From Tropicibacter oceani (GTDB taxonomy: Bacteria > Pseudomonadota > Alphaproteobacteria > Rhodobacterales > Rhodobacteraceae), in NCBI RefSeq assembly GCF_029958925.1, contig NZ_CP124616.1, positions 3,162,001-3,226,000 of the forward strand: a DNA stretch of 64,000 bases. The letters are read 5' to 3'. The notes beneath the pieces were generated by a model. It was not told the origin of the DNA and made no database searches. It was given only the letters and a program-made list of their open reading frames with translations. The translations under genes and the position numbers were made by a program. This document shows positions 9,772 to 19,228 of the stretch, one piece after another (within the stretch, counting starts at the first letter, position 1; every line of letters starts with the position of its first letter).

Positions 9772-10059
9772 TCAGCCCTGTGCCGGTTCGGTTTTCGACA
9801 GCACCTGTGCAATGGTCGATTTGATGATGCGAACCTTGACGCCCTCGGCGATCTCGACTTCGACTTCGGCGCCTTCCATGACGCGCGAAACCTTGCCGAT
9901 GATACCGCCCTGAGTGACGATCTTGTCGCCCTTGCGGACGGCTTCGACCATGGCCTGATGCTCTTTCATCTTCTTTTGCTGAGGCCGGATCAGCAGGAAA
10001 TACATGATCGCGAAGATCAGGATAAGCGGAAGAAACTGGCCGAGTGCGTTGACGTCCAT
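9772..10059 (-). CDS. yajC: Preprotein translocase accessory subunit YajC
   Basis: Small single-pass membrane protein of 95 aa associated with SecDF. The membrane segment PLILIFAIMYFLLIRPQQKK runs into the basic RPQQKKMKEH motif typical of YajC, then a beta-rich cytoplasmic domain (GDKIVTQGGIIGKV). The ATG at 10059 has an AGGAG site 8 bp upstream; longer upstream starts have no such support. Confidence 0.95.
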   Translation of the reverse strand: MDVNALGQFLPLILIFAIMYFLLIRPQQKKMKEHQAMVEAVRKGDKIVTQGGIIGKVSRVMEGAEVEVEIAEGVKVRIIKSTIAQVLSKTEPAQG

Positions 10060-10390
10060 TTGGGATGCTCCTGTCAAAACTGGGCGGGGCACCCCCCGCT
10101 TTTTGATTGCGCGGAACCTATGCGCGGTGCGGCGCGGATGCAAGGCAAGCAGCAGTGGCAGATGCGGACAAAGGCACAAGAAAACGACCGCACCACGGGG
10201 TAACGGGGCGTTCGGTCGATGCGCAACACCGGGTTTGGTACAAAACCGGCCGGGTTTGGTACGGATTGCCCCCCCGGCCCCGGCTGCCCCCCGGCCACCC
10301 CCGCCCCGGCCCGGTACGATTCGCGGCGCGGTTGGTACAGATTGCAGGGGGCGGATCTTTGGGAGGTGCAATTTTGACGAGGAAACGAAC
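10060..10390. promoter_or_regulatory. Gap with four GGTAC direct repeats
   Basis: A 331-bp stretch upstream of yajC with no convincing gene. GGTAC occurs at 10237, 10258, 10313 and 10334, that is two pairs each spaced exactly 21 bp, with shared flanks such as GGGTTTGGTAC (twice) and GGTAC followed by (A/G)GATTGC (twice). Twenty-one bp is two helical turns, as expected for tandem sites bound on one DNA face. The middle is very C-rich. It would serve yajC-secDF on one strand and the small ORF on the other. Confidence 0.4.
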
Positions 10391-10420
10391 ATTGGCGACG
10401 CGGATCTAAAAAACGCTGCG

Positions 10421-10648
10421 TTGCAGTCTGTTGATGAAACGACCGCAACGCAATTGCGGCCCTTTTGGCAGGCGGTCTTTGCCGATGGGTCGGTGACGCT
10501 GCCCGAAGGGGAGGTGCGGCCTGCGCATTGGAGAGACGAAAAGCTTGATTGGCGCGACTTCGAGAAAGCCTGGCGCGCGTGGCAGGCCGAGATCGGGTTT
10601 GATCCGGATGATCCGGCGACCTGGGATGCGGCGGGGGCGCCGGGCTGA
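10421..10648 (+). CDS. Small acidic protein of unknown function, start uncertain
   Basis: Reading frame with protein-like composition, including the stretches [19 protein letters not shown] and HWRDEKLDWRDFEKAWRAWQ; acidic and tryptophan-rich, and unlike the low-complexity shadow frames around it. No ATG or GTG is available. The TTG at 10421 (75 aa) lacks a Shine-Dalgarno. An in-frame ATT at 10391 sits exactly 6 nt behind GAGGAA and would give 85 aa. The stop lies in the loop of a strong hairpin (10639-10656). I recognise no family. Confidence 0.45.
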   Translation: MQSVDETTATQLRPFWQAVFADGSVTLPEGEVRPAHWRDEKLDWRDFEKAWRAWQAEIGFDPDDPATWDAAGAPG

Positions 10649-10656
10649 AGCCCGGC
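10639..10656 (+). terminator. Hairpin spanning the small ORF's stop codon
   Basis: GCCGGGC-TGAA-GCCCGGC, with the TGA stop forming most of the tetraloop. No T-run follows, so termination is uncertain. Confidence 0.35.
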
Positions 10657-10826
10657 CTACCGGGGGGCTTGGGCGGGGTGGCTCTGGGGCGGGTTTGGGC
10701 CCGGGCGCCGGGTCTGGTGCGGGGCGCGCCGCGCGGGGCTTTTCTGGCGCTCCCTTGCCCCCTACACTCCTAACCCAAGATCGGGCATAAGGCCTGCGAC
10801 TCAAAGCTGTTGCTCAGGAGAGACCG

Positions 10827-12119
10827 ATGCACGACATCCGCACCATCCGCGAAAATCCCGCCGCTTTCGATGCGGCGATGGCCCGCCGTGGGTTGGAGCC
10901 GATGTCGCCGTCGATCCTTGAACTGGACGAGGCGCGCCGCGCCGCGATCCTGAAAGCGGAAACCGCGCAGGCCGAGCAGAACAAGGCCAGCAAGGCGGTG
11001 GGCGCGGCCAAGGCCAGAGGCGACGAGGCCGAATTCGAACGCCTGCGCGCGCTGGTCGGCGAGAAAAAGGCCGAAGTGGCCGAAATGCAGGCAAAGGCCA
11101 AGGAGCTGGACGCGCAGCTGGGCGATCTGCTGATGGGCCTGCCCAACGTCATGCATGCCGATGTGCCCGACGGCGCGGACGAGGCGGACAACGTCGAAAT
11201 CCGCCGCTGGGGCACCCCGCGCGCCTTTGATTTCACGCCGAAAGAGCATTACGAGATCGCCGGCGCAAAGGACGGGCTGGATTTCGAGACGGCCGCAAAG
11301 CTGTCGGGATCGCGCTTTGTGGTGCTGTCGGGGGGGATCGCGCGCCTGCACCGGGCGCTGGCGCAGTTCATGCTGGACACCCATATCGCCGAACACGGGC
11401 TGACCGAAACCTGGACCCCTGTGCTGGTCAAGGAAGAGATGATGTACGGCACGGGCCAGTTGCCCAAGTTCGGCGAGGATTCGTACCAGACCACCAATGG
11501 CTGGTGGCTGGTGCCGACGGCCGAGGTGACGCTGACCAATATCGTCAACGGCCTTGTGGTCGAGGAATCCTATCTGCCCCGCCGCTACGTCGCGCATACG
11601 CAGTGCTTCCGCTCCGAGGCGGGATCGGCGGGCAAGGACACCAGCGGCATGCTGCGCCAGCACCAGTTCGAAAAGGTCGAGATGGTGTCGATCGTGCATC
11701 CTGATGCGTCGATGGCCGAACACGACCGCATGACCGGCTGCGCCGAGGCGATCCTGCAAAAGCTGGAGCTGCCCTACCGCACGGTGGTGCTGTGTTCGGG
11801 GGACATCGGCTTTGGCATGATCAAGACCCACGATATCGAGGTCTGGCTGCCCGGGCAGAACACCTACCGCGAGATTTCGTCGGTCTCGGTCGCAGGGGAT
11901 TTCCAGGCGCGGCGGATGAATGCGCGGTTCAAGCCGGCCGATGGCGGCAAGCCCGAGTTCCTGCACACGCTGAACGGGTCAGGGCTGGCGGTGGGGCGCT
12001 GCCTGATTGCGGTGCTTGAGAATGGGCAGAACGCCGATGGCTCGGTCACCCTGCCCGCGGCACTGCATCCCTGGCTGGGCGGCAAGACCACCCTGACGGC
12101 GCAGGGAACACTGGAATGA
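10827..12119 (+). CDS. serS: Seryl-tRNA synthetase
   Basis: Class II aminoacyl-tRNA synthetase of 430 aa that charges tRNA-Ser. The N-terminal long coiled-coil tRNA-binding arm covers about residues 25-105 ([24 protein letters not shown] begins it, given here only by its ends ARRAAILKA and KASKAVG). The catalytic domain has motif 2 at [20 protein letters not shown] and motif 3 at [21 protein letters not shown] follows a CAGGAGAG ribosome-binding site. It is 4-bp coupled to the next gene. Confidence 0.97.
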   Translation: MHDIRTIRENPAAFDAAMARRGLEPMSPSILELDEARRAAILKAETAQAEQNKASKAVGAAKARGDEAEFERLRALVGEKKAEVAEMQAKAKELDAQLGDLLMGLPNVMHADVPDGADEADNVEIRRWGTPRAFDFTPKEHYEIAGAKDGLDFETAAKLSGSRFVVLSGGIARLHRALAQFMLDTHIAEHGLTETWTPVLVKEEMMYGTGQLPKFGEDSYQTTNGWWLVPTAEVTLTNIVNGLVVEESYLPRRYVAHTQCFRSEAGSAGKDTSGMLRQHQFEKVEMVSIVHPDASMAEHDRMTGCAEAILQKLELPYRTVVLCSGDIGFGMIKTHDIEVWLPGQNTYREISSVSVAGDFQARRMNARFKPADGGKPEFLHTLNGSGLAVGRCLIAVLENGQNADGSVTLPAALHPWLGGKTTLTAQGTLE

Positions 12120-12817
12120 TGCGCCTGTGGGCGATCCTTTGTGTGGCGGCGGCCCTGGCTTTTACCGCCTCGCCGCTGCTGGCGCCCGGGTTCAACGGGT
12201 TCGAGGCCTCGCAATTCCCGGTGCCGCTGGAAAACCCGCCGGTGCAGCCCGCGGGCTATGCCTTTGCGATCTGGGGGCTGATCTATGCCTGGCTGATCGT
12301 CGGCACGGGCTTTGGCCTGCTGCGCCGGGCGGACGATGTCGACTGGGCGCCGATGCGCGCGCCGCTCTTCGTGTCGCTGGCGGTGGGCACCGCATGGTTG
12401 CCGGTGGCGCAGGTGTCGCCGCTGGTGTCGACCGTGATGATCTGGGTCATGCTGGGCGCGGCGCTGCTCAGCCTGTTCCGGGTGGGCGATACCGACCGCT
12501 GGCTGCAACAGGCGCCAGTGGCGATCTATGCAGGCTGGCTGACGGCGGCGTCCTGCGTGGCGCTTGGCGTGGTGCTGGGCGGCTATGGCTGGCTGCCCCC
12601 GACCCCGGCGGCGCTGCTGTCGCTGTCGCTGGCGCTGGTGATCTCGCTGGTGGTGCAGTACCGCCTGCACCGGGCGCCGGAATACGGCATAACGGTGATC
12701 TGGGCGCTGGTGGGGGTCATCGTGGCCAATTCACAGCCCTTCAATGCGGCGGTGGCTGGCCTGGCCCTGCTCGGGATCTTCGCGATCCTTGGCCTGCGCG
12801 GCACCGACACCGAATAA
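12116..12817 (+). CDS. TspO/MBR-like membrane protein
   Basis: Polytopic membrane protein of 233 aa that starts by ATGA overlap with serS. It resembles the tryptophan-rich sensory protein (TspO) family at [20 protein letters not shown] and in its Trp-containing helices, but is longer than the usual 160-aa five-helix TspO and seems to have about seven segments. TspO proteins bind porphyrins and modulate oxygen-responsive gene expression in Rhodobacter; whether this divergent relative does so is unknown. Confidence 0.65.
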   Translation: MMRLWAILCVAAALAFTASPLLAPGFNGFEASQFPVPLENPPVQPAGYAFAIWGLIYAWLIVGTGFGLLRRADDVDWAPMRAPLFVSLAVGTAWLPVAQVSPLVSTVMIWVMLGAALLSLFRVGDTDRWLQQAPVAIYAGWLTAASCVALGVVLGGYGWLPPTPAALLSLSLALVISLVVQYRLHRAPEYGITVIWALVGVIVANSQPFNAAVAGLALLGIFAILGLRGTDTE

Positions 12818-12838
12818 CCCCGCCCCCTGAAATGAACA

Positions 12839-12866
12839 GGGGTGCCCCGCTTGCGCGAAGCACCCC
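12839..12866. terminator. Hairpin between convergent genes
   Basis: GGGGTGC (12839-12845) pairs with GCACCCC (12860-12866), with a small CGC/GCG helix inside the loop. It lies between the TspO-like gene and the EF-hand gene and could serve both. Confidence 0.5.
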
Positions 12867-12890
12867 CTCACGAGGCAAGGATGCGGTGGC

Positions 12891-13133
12891 TTATTCAGCC
12901 ACAACACCTGCTTCGACAGCTGCCGACAGCTCTTCCGGGCTGACAGCGCCATCCGCGTCGGTGTCGACAGCGGCAAAGTCTTCGGCGGTCATTGCGGGAT
13001 AGGCAACCATCAGCTCTTCGATCGAGTAGGTGCCATTGCCATCGGTGTCTTCGACCATGGTTTCAGCATGTGCGATCGAACCAGCGGCGATCAGGGCTGC
13101 GAAAAGGGCGAATACGTTCTTGCTCATTTTCAA
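12891..13133 (-). CDS. Secreted EF-hand calcium-binding protein
   Basis: Small acidic protein of 80 aa, or 78 aa from an ATG at 13127. The signal peptide is MSKNVFALFAALIAAGSIAHA. Two canonical EF-hand loops follow: DTDGNGTYSIEE and DTDADGAVSPEE, each with Asp/Asn/Glu at positions 1, 3, 5 and 12. The TTG at 13133 is 6 nt behind AAGGAG, better spaced than the ATG (12 nt), so TTG initiation is plausible. Probably a periplasmic Ca2+ buffer or sensor; partner unknown. Confidence 0.85.
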   Translation of the reverse strand: MKMSKNVFALFAALIAAGSIAHAETMVEDTDGNGTYSIEELMVAYPAMTAEDFAAVDTDADGAVSPEELSAAVEAGVVAE

Positions 13134-13280
13134 TGAGAACTCCTTGGCGGACCTCGGTCCGCGAACAACGGCTCCAGTGCCGTCAGCCGCTCATGTATCA
13201 CCGCCAATCCGGCGCGCAAGTGTCTGAAATATTTCCGTGATCCAGGATAGGCAAACTTCTGCCAAGCCCCCGCGCCGCCG

Positions 13281-13337
13281 CTTCCAATTGCCCAAAATAT
13301 CCCGGGGAGTCGCCAAAGGCGACGGGGCAGAGCCCCA
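13281..13337 (-). repeat. Dispersed 3'-element, copy 2
   Basis: Read from der (stop at 13406): GGGGCTCTGCCCC, then GTCGCC/GGCGAC hairpin, then CCCCGGGATATTTTGGGCAA. It begins 68 bp after the der stop. A less conserved GAAGC replaces the GAAA end. Confidence 0.85.
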
Positions 13338-13405
13338 AAAAAAAGCAGGGGCCAAAGCCCCTGCGCAAACCAAGCGGAAACCCCGGACGGCCAATGTCGA
13401 AAAGC

Positions 13406-14890
<1,485 letters not shown>

Positions 14891-15009
14891 GGGCCTGCGT
14901 GCTCCGGAGTTCAAGCGCGCCGCATAGCGCATTTGCGCCGCGCTGGAAAGGGGCGCGACGGTTCATGGAATTTTCGGCGAAAATTCTGATCGCCTGTCAG
15001 GGCGCGGTC

Positions 15010-16344
15010 CTAGCGATAGGCGTGCAGCACCCCGTCACCCGACACCACGTACAGAACGCCGCCCGCCACGACCGGCCGGGTCGTCGCGCCGCCCTTGATG
15101 GCGACCTTGGAGACTTCGGAGCCGTTTTCGGGATCGAAGGCGCGGATGAACCCGTCCGAGCTGGCCACGATCAGGCGGCCGCCGGCCAGGATCGGCCCGT
15201 GGTTGGCATAGGCCGCGTCGCGGCGTTTTTGCGGGTTGCGCCGGGTCGGCACATAGCCGGGCAGATCGACGGCCCAGATCTTGTCGCCGGTGGCGGCGTC
15301 CAGCCGGACCAATTCGTTGCGGTCGCTGACAAAGACCACCGAATCGCTGCCCAGCGGCCAGGCCGGTCCCAGCGCGCCTTCGCGCGCGGTCCACAGCCGT
15401 TCGCCGTCATGCACCGACAGCGCGACGAAATTACCCGAATGGTTGCCTGCGTAAACCCGATCGCCCACGATCAGCGGATCGCCGGTGATATCGTCGATCC
15501 CGGCCAGCGCCACGCCATTGCGCCGCCCCAGCAGATCGACGCTCCACAGCCCCAGCCCGCCCTGGCGGAAGACCGCCTGCACGGTGCCGTTGCCAAAGGA
15601 AAAGACCACGCGCTCGTCGCCGATCGCCGGCGACGGGGCGCCCGCGACATTGGCCACATCGCCCACGCCTTCGACCTGCCAGCGGATGCGGCCGCTGTCC
15701 GCCTCGAGCGCCCAGCCGACGCTGTCGCCGGACACCAGGTAAACCACGCCGTCGCGCACCGAGGGCGCGCCGGTGGCGGTATTGCCAAGGCGCTGCACCC
15801 ACAGTTCGGCCCCGCTGGCCGGGTCCAGCGCGGACACCGTGCCAAAGCCCGAGGCCACGTAAAGCCGCCCGCCCTCGACGGCGATGCCGCCGCCCTGGGC
15901 TTCGTAATTCTTGTCGCGCAGCGGGGTCAGGTCGCGGCTCCACAGCGCTTCGCCGCTGGTCGAGGTGGCACGCACCACATGTTCGCTGTCCAGCGTGTAG
16001 ATGCGCCCGCCCGCCACGACCGGATCGGCGTTCAGACGTTTGCGGCGGCTGTCACCAGCCCCGATCGAGGTTTGCCAGATCGGCTGGAAAGCGCCGGAAA
16101 AGGCGGCATGGGTCGTGCGGGCAAAGGGCGACACGCCGCTTTGCGCCCAGTCAGCGTTGCTGCCCTGCGCGCCCAGCGCCACGGCGCGGGCGCTGTTGCC
16201 CGGGTCCTGCGCCAGCGGGTCGGCGCGGGTTTCCAGCACGTCGCGCACGTTCATGCGGTTCCCCGGCAGGATTTCCTCTCGCTCTGAACAGCCCGCAAGC
16301 GCCAGTGCGCCAAGGGTCGAAAGAATGGTTGCCTTGCGAAGCAT
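15010..16344 (-). CDS. bamB: BamB-like PQQ-repeat outer-membrane assembly lipoprotein
   Basis: Lipoprotein of 444 aa with signal peptide and lipobox LAGC (Cys19). Multiple beta-propeller PQQ-type repeats follow (DPVVAGGRIYTLD, GGIAVEGGRLYVASG, APSVRDGVVYLVSGD, VVAGGVLYVVSGDG). BamB helps the BAM complex insert outer-membrane beta-barrels. It lies between a TPR membrane protein and der, the same yfgM-bamB-der order as in E. coli, which supports the name. Confidence 0.88.
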   Translation of the reverse strand: MLRKATILSTLGALALAGCSEREEILPGNRMNVRDVLETRADPLAQDPGNSARAVALGAQGSNADWAQSGVSPFARTTHAAFSGAFQPIWQTSIGAGDSRRKRLNADPVVAGGRIYTLDSEHVVRATSTSGEALWSRDLTPLRDKNYEAQGGGIAVEGGRLYVASGFGTVSALDPASGAELWVQRLGNTATGAPSVRDGVVYLVSGDSVGWALEADSGRIRWQVEGVGDVANVAGAPSPAIGDERVVFSFGNGTVQAVFRQGGLGLWSVDLLGRRNGVALAGIDDITGDPLIVGDRVYAGNHSGNFVALSVHDGERLWTAREGALGPAWPLGSDSVVFVSDRNELVRLDAATGDKIWAVDLPGYVPTRRNPQKRRDAAYANHGPILAGGRLIVASSDGFIRAFDPENGSEVSKVAIKGGATTRPVVAGGVLYVVSGDGVLHAYR

Positions 16345-16385
16345 ATGCCTGCCCCCTCTGTGCCGCCCAGGGCGGTCTTGTCTGC

Positions 16386-17057
16386 TCAGCTGTCCTGAAC
16401 CGTCAAATCATCCAGCGATCCGCCCAGCGCCACAATCAACTGAGACGCGCGGCGGCGCAAGCCTGACGTTGCCTCGGAATCCTGAACGATGTCCTTGAGC
16501 CGCGCAAGCGCCGCCTCCTTGTCGCCGGCCTCGATATCCACCAGCACCAGCTGTTCCTCGGCCAAAAGCCGCAGCGGCTGGCCGGGCACGGCCAACGCCT
16601 GCAGACCGGCGCGGCGATCGTCCAGCGACAGGGTTCCGGCGCCGCGGGTCAGCGCCTTGTAGCTGGCGATCTGGCGATAGATCTGCGGCACCTCGGCGCT
16701 GTTGGCCACCGCTTGCAGCTGCGCCACGGCGGCGGCGTCGTCACCGGCGCTGCCCTGTTCGGCGGCCGACAGCAGTTTCAGGATCGCCTCGGCACCCGGA
16801 TCGGTGGCCTCGACCTGCGACAGCGCGGCGATGCGGGCCTCGGGGGCCTCGGCGTCCAGCGCGCCCAGGATGGCATCGCCAAAGGCCTGCGCGCGCGACG
16901 CGTCGCGGGCCTGCGCGTATTCGCGCCAGGCCGTGCCGCCGACGATCAGCACCACCAGCAGGACGGCGATCCAGCCGTAACGCTTCATCATTGCAAAAAG
17001 ACGGTCGCGGCGAACCTCTTCGGTCACCTCGTCAATGAAACTGTCGGGATTGCTCAC
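16386..17057 (-). CDS. YfgM-like TPR membrane protein
   Basis: Membrane-anchored protein of 223 aa. A cytosolic N-terminus (SFIDEVTEEVRRDRLFAMMKRYG) leads into one helix (WIAVLLVVLIVGGTAW) and a helical TPR-like domain. It matches the TPR_21/YfgM family, which in E. coli links the SecYEG translocon with periplasmic chaperones. It sits 41 bp upstream of the bamB-like gene and is probably its operon partner. Confidence 0.8.
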   Translation of the reverse strand: MSNPDSFIDEVTEEVRRDRLFAMMKRYGWIAVLLVVLIVGGTAWREYAQARDASRAQAFGDAILGALDAEAPEARIAALSQVEATDPGAEAILKLLSAAEQGSAGDDAAAVAQLQAVANSAEVPQIYRQIASYKALTRGAGTLSLDDRRAGLQALAVPGQPLRLLAEEQLVLVDIEAGDKEAALARLKDIVQDSEATSGLRRRASQLIVALGGSLDDLTVQDS

Positions 17058-17401
17058 GTTCTGGACCTCTCATCGCCCTGATCTTGGGCCTTTGCCCCCT
17101 CTTACCGCGCGTGGTCCGGCGTGCCAAGGCGTCAGGCGCCGCCAGAGACGGTTAATCACGCGGCGCGGCGGTTCACAATTGCCCGCAAAACCGCGTTTTG
17201 GACCAATTCGGGCAACAAACCGCCATTTTTTCCCGGCACTTCGCATGCGAATGCACCCGGTTCAGCTTGAAGCGCCCATGGTGTCGCCCTAACCTGAACC
17301 AAACAGTTCAGGACATCCGCCCGGCCTTTCGATCAAAGCCGGGCATCATTTATGAAATGGCCGCCCTGTTTGCGGCCCGACAGGAAACGGACGCGACGAA
17401 C
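17058..17401. promoter_or_regulatory. Divergent control region of the RND pump, with operator-like palindrome
   Basis: A 344-bp gap between the divergent YfgM-like gene and the pump. It carries a perfect 7-6-7 inverted repeat at 17293-17312 (CCTGAAC-CAAACA-GTTCAGG), about 90 bp before the adaptor start and similar in form to TetR-family operators. It also has a 12-bp palindrome TTCGCATGCGAA at 17240-17251 and a GCCCGGC/GCCGGGC hairpin at 17319-17344 that would lie in the 5' leader. No regulator gene is adjacent. Confidence 0.5.
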
Positions 17402-19228
17402 ATGCGGCTTATCCCCATCTTGACGGCCCTCGTGGTCACGGCAGTGCTTTATTTCGTCGTGATCGACCGCGACCGGCTGACCGCCCTGACATCGGGCGAT
17501 GGCCAGGACCAGACGGCGGCGGATGACAGCGCGCCAGGTGCCGATCCGCAGGCCGAGGGCCGCGGCGCCGCGATCCGGGTCATGGCCATGGCCTCGCAGG
17601 CCCGCGAAGTCGACAGCGCGGTGATCCTGCGCGGCCAGACCGAGGCCCTGCGCCAGGTCGAGGTCCGCGCCGAAACCAGCGGCAAGGTGATCTCGGAGCC
17701 GCTGCGCCGCGGCAGCTTCGTCACCGAAGGTCAGTTGCTGTGCCGGATCGATCCCGGCACCCGGGGCGTGTCCTTGCAGGAAATGCAGGCCCGCCTGGCC
17801 GAGGCGAAATCGCGCCTGCCCGAGGCCCGCGCCCGCCTGTCCGAGGCCGAGGCCCAGCTGCCCGCCGCAAGGGCCCGCATCCTGGAGGCCGAGGCCGACA
17901 TTCCCGCCGCCCAGGCCGCGCTATCCGAGGCCCGCGCCGGTGTGCCCGCCGCCCAGGCCCGGTTCCTCGAGGCGCAATCGCGCGTACCCGAGGCCGAGGC
18001 CCGTCTGACCGAAGCCCAGGCCATGATCCCCGCCGCCGAGGCCGCCCTGGCCGAGGCCCGCGCCCGCGTGCCCGCCGCCGAGGCATCGCTGGCGCAGGCC
18101 GAAGCGGGCCGCCCCGAGGCCGAAGCCCGGCTGGCCGAGGCCCGGTCCCGCGTCAAGGAGGCCGAGATCAACCTGAACGCCGCCAGCCAGCTGGCCAAGG
18201 ACGGCTTTGCCGCCCAGACCCGCCTGGCCGCCGCCGAGGCGACCTATGAGGCATCCAAGGCGCAGGTGCAGACCGCCCTGTCCGGGGTGATCGGCGCCGA
18301 AGCCGCCGTCGAGGCCGCCAAGGGCCAGGTCGAAGGCGCGCGAGCCGCGGTGGAATCCGCCAAGGCCCAGGTCGAATCTGCCCGCGCCTCCTTGCGCTCG
18401 GCGGAAAGCCAGGTGCAGAACGCCAAGGCCGGCATCGAAACCGCGCGCAGCAACATCCAGTCAGCCGAGGCCGCCGTGCAATCGGCCCTGTCGCGCGTCG
18501 AAGGCGCCAGCGCCGCGGTGCAATCGGCCAAGGCCGCGCTTGAAGGCGCCAGCGCCGGGATTGAATCGGCCAAAGCAGGCGAGGAAAACGCCCTGTCCGG
18601 CATCCAGTCCGCCGAGGCCGCCATGGCGACCGTCGAAAAGGACATCGACCGGCTGAGCATGCATGCGCCCTTTGCCGGGCTGCTGGAAAGCGACACGGCG
18701 GAACTGGGCACGCTGCTGCAACCGGGCGGCTCTTGCGCCACGGTGATCCAGCTGAACCCGATCAAGCTGACCGGCTATGTGCCGGAAATCGACGTTGCCC
18801 GCGTGCGGCTGGGTGCCCCTGCGGGCGCGCGGCTGGTGGATGGGCGCGAGGTTGTCGGCGCGGTCAGCTTTGTCTCGCGCAGCGCCGATCCGGTCACCCG
18901 CACCTTTCGCGTCGAGCTGATGGTCGAGAACGAAGACCTGACCATCCGCGACGGCCAGACCGCCGAAATCGCCATCGAGGCCGAGGGCGCCCCGGCGCAT
19001 CTGGTGCCGCAATCGGCGCTGACGCTGGACGACGAAGGCCAGCTTGGCCTGCGCACCGTCGATGCCGACAGCCTGGCACGGTTCCTGCCAGTCACGCTGA
19101 TCCGCGACACCCGCGACGGGGTTCTGGTGGCCGGGTTGCCCGATCAGGTCGACGTGATCACCGTGGGCCAGGAATATGTCACCGATGGCGTGCCTGTTCA
19201 GGCCGTCTTTGAGGAGATCGGCCAATGA
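17402..19228 (+). CDS. RND efflux periplasmic adaptor (HlyD-type) with giant heptad hairpin
   Basis: Membrane-fusion protein of 608 aa that would link the inner-membrane pump to an outer-membrane channel. An N-terminal anchor (LIPILTALVVTAVLYFVVI) precedes lipoyl half-domains at about residues 83-120 and 415-450. Between them lies an alpha-hairpin of about 290 residues, with arms near 128-255 and 288-412. Arm 1 is an Ala/Glu/Arg heptad series in which every second heptad has proline at position 3 (LPEARA, LPAARA, IPAAQA, VPAAQA and so on, eight times at 14-residue spacing). Arm 2 has proline-free heptads such as AAVESAK. I chose ATG 17402 at the anchor; 17357 is an alternative. The stop overlaps the pump start by 4 bp. 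Confidence 0.9.
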   Translation: MRLIPILTALVVTAVLYFVVIDRDRLTALTSGDGQDQTAADDSAPGADPQAEGRGAAIRVMAMASQAREVDSAVILRGQTEALRQVEVRAETSGKVISEPLRRGSFVTEGQLLCRIDPGTRGVSLQEMQARLAEAKSRLPEARARLSEAEAQLPAARARILEAEADIPAAQAALSEARAGVPAAQARFLEAQSRVPEAEARLTEAQAMIPAAEAALAEARARVPAAEASLAQAEAGRPEAEARLAEARSRVKEAEINLNAASQLAKDGFAAQTRLAAAEATYEASKAQVQTALSGVIGAEAAVEAAKGQVEGARAAVESAKAQVESARASLRSAESQVQNAKAGIETARSNIQSAEAAVQSALSRVEGASAAVQSAKAALEGASAGIESAKAGEENALSGIQSAEAAMATVEKDIDRLSMHAPFAGLLESDTAELGTLLQPGGSCATVIQLNPIKLTGYVPEIDVARVRLGAPAGARLVDGREVVGAVSFVSRSADPVTRTFRVELMVENEDLTIRDGQTAEIAIEAEGAPAHLVPQSALTLDDEGQLGLRTVDADSLARFLPVTLIRDTRDGVLVAGLPDQVDVITVGQEYVTDGVPVQAVFEEIGQ

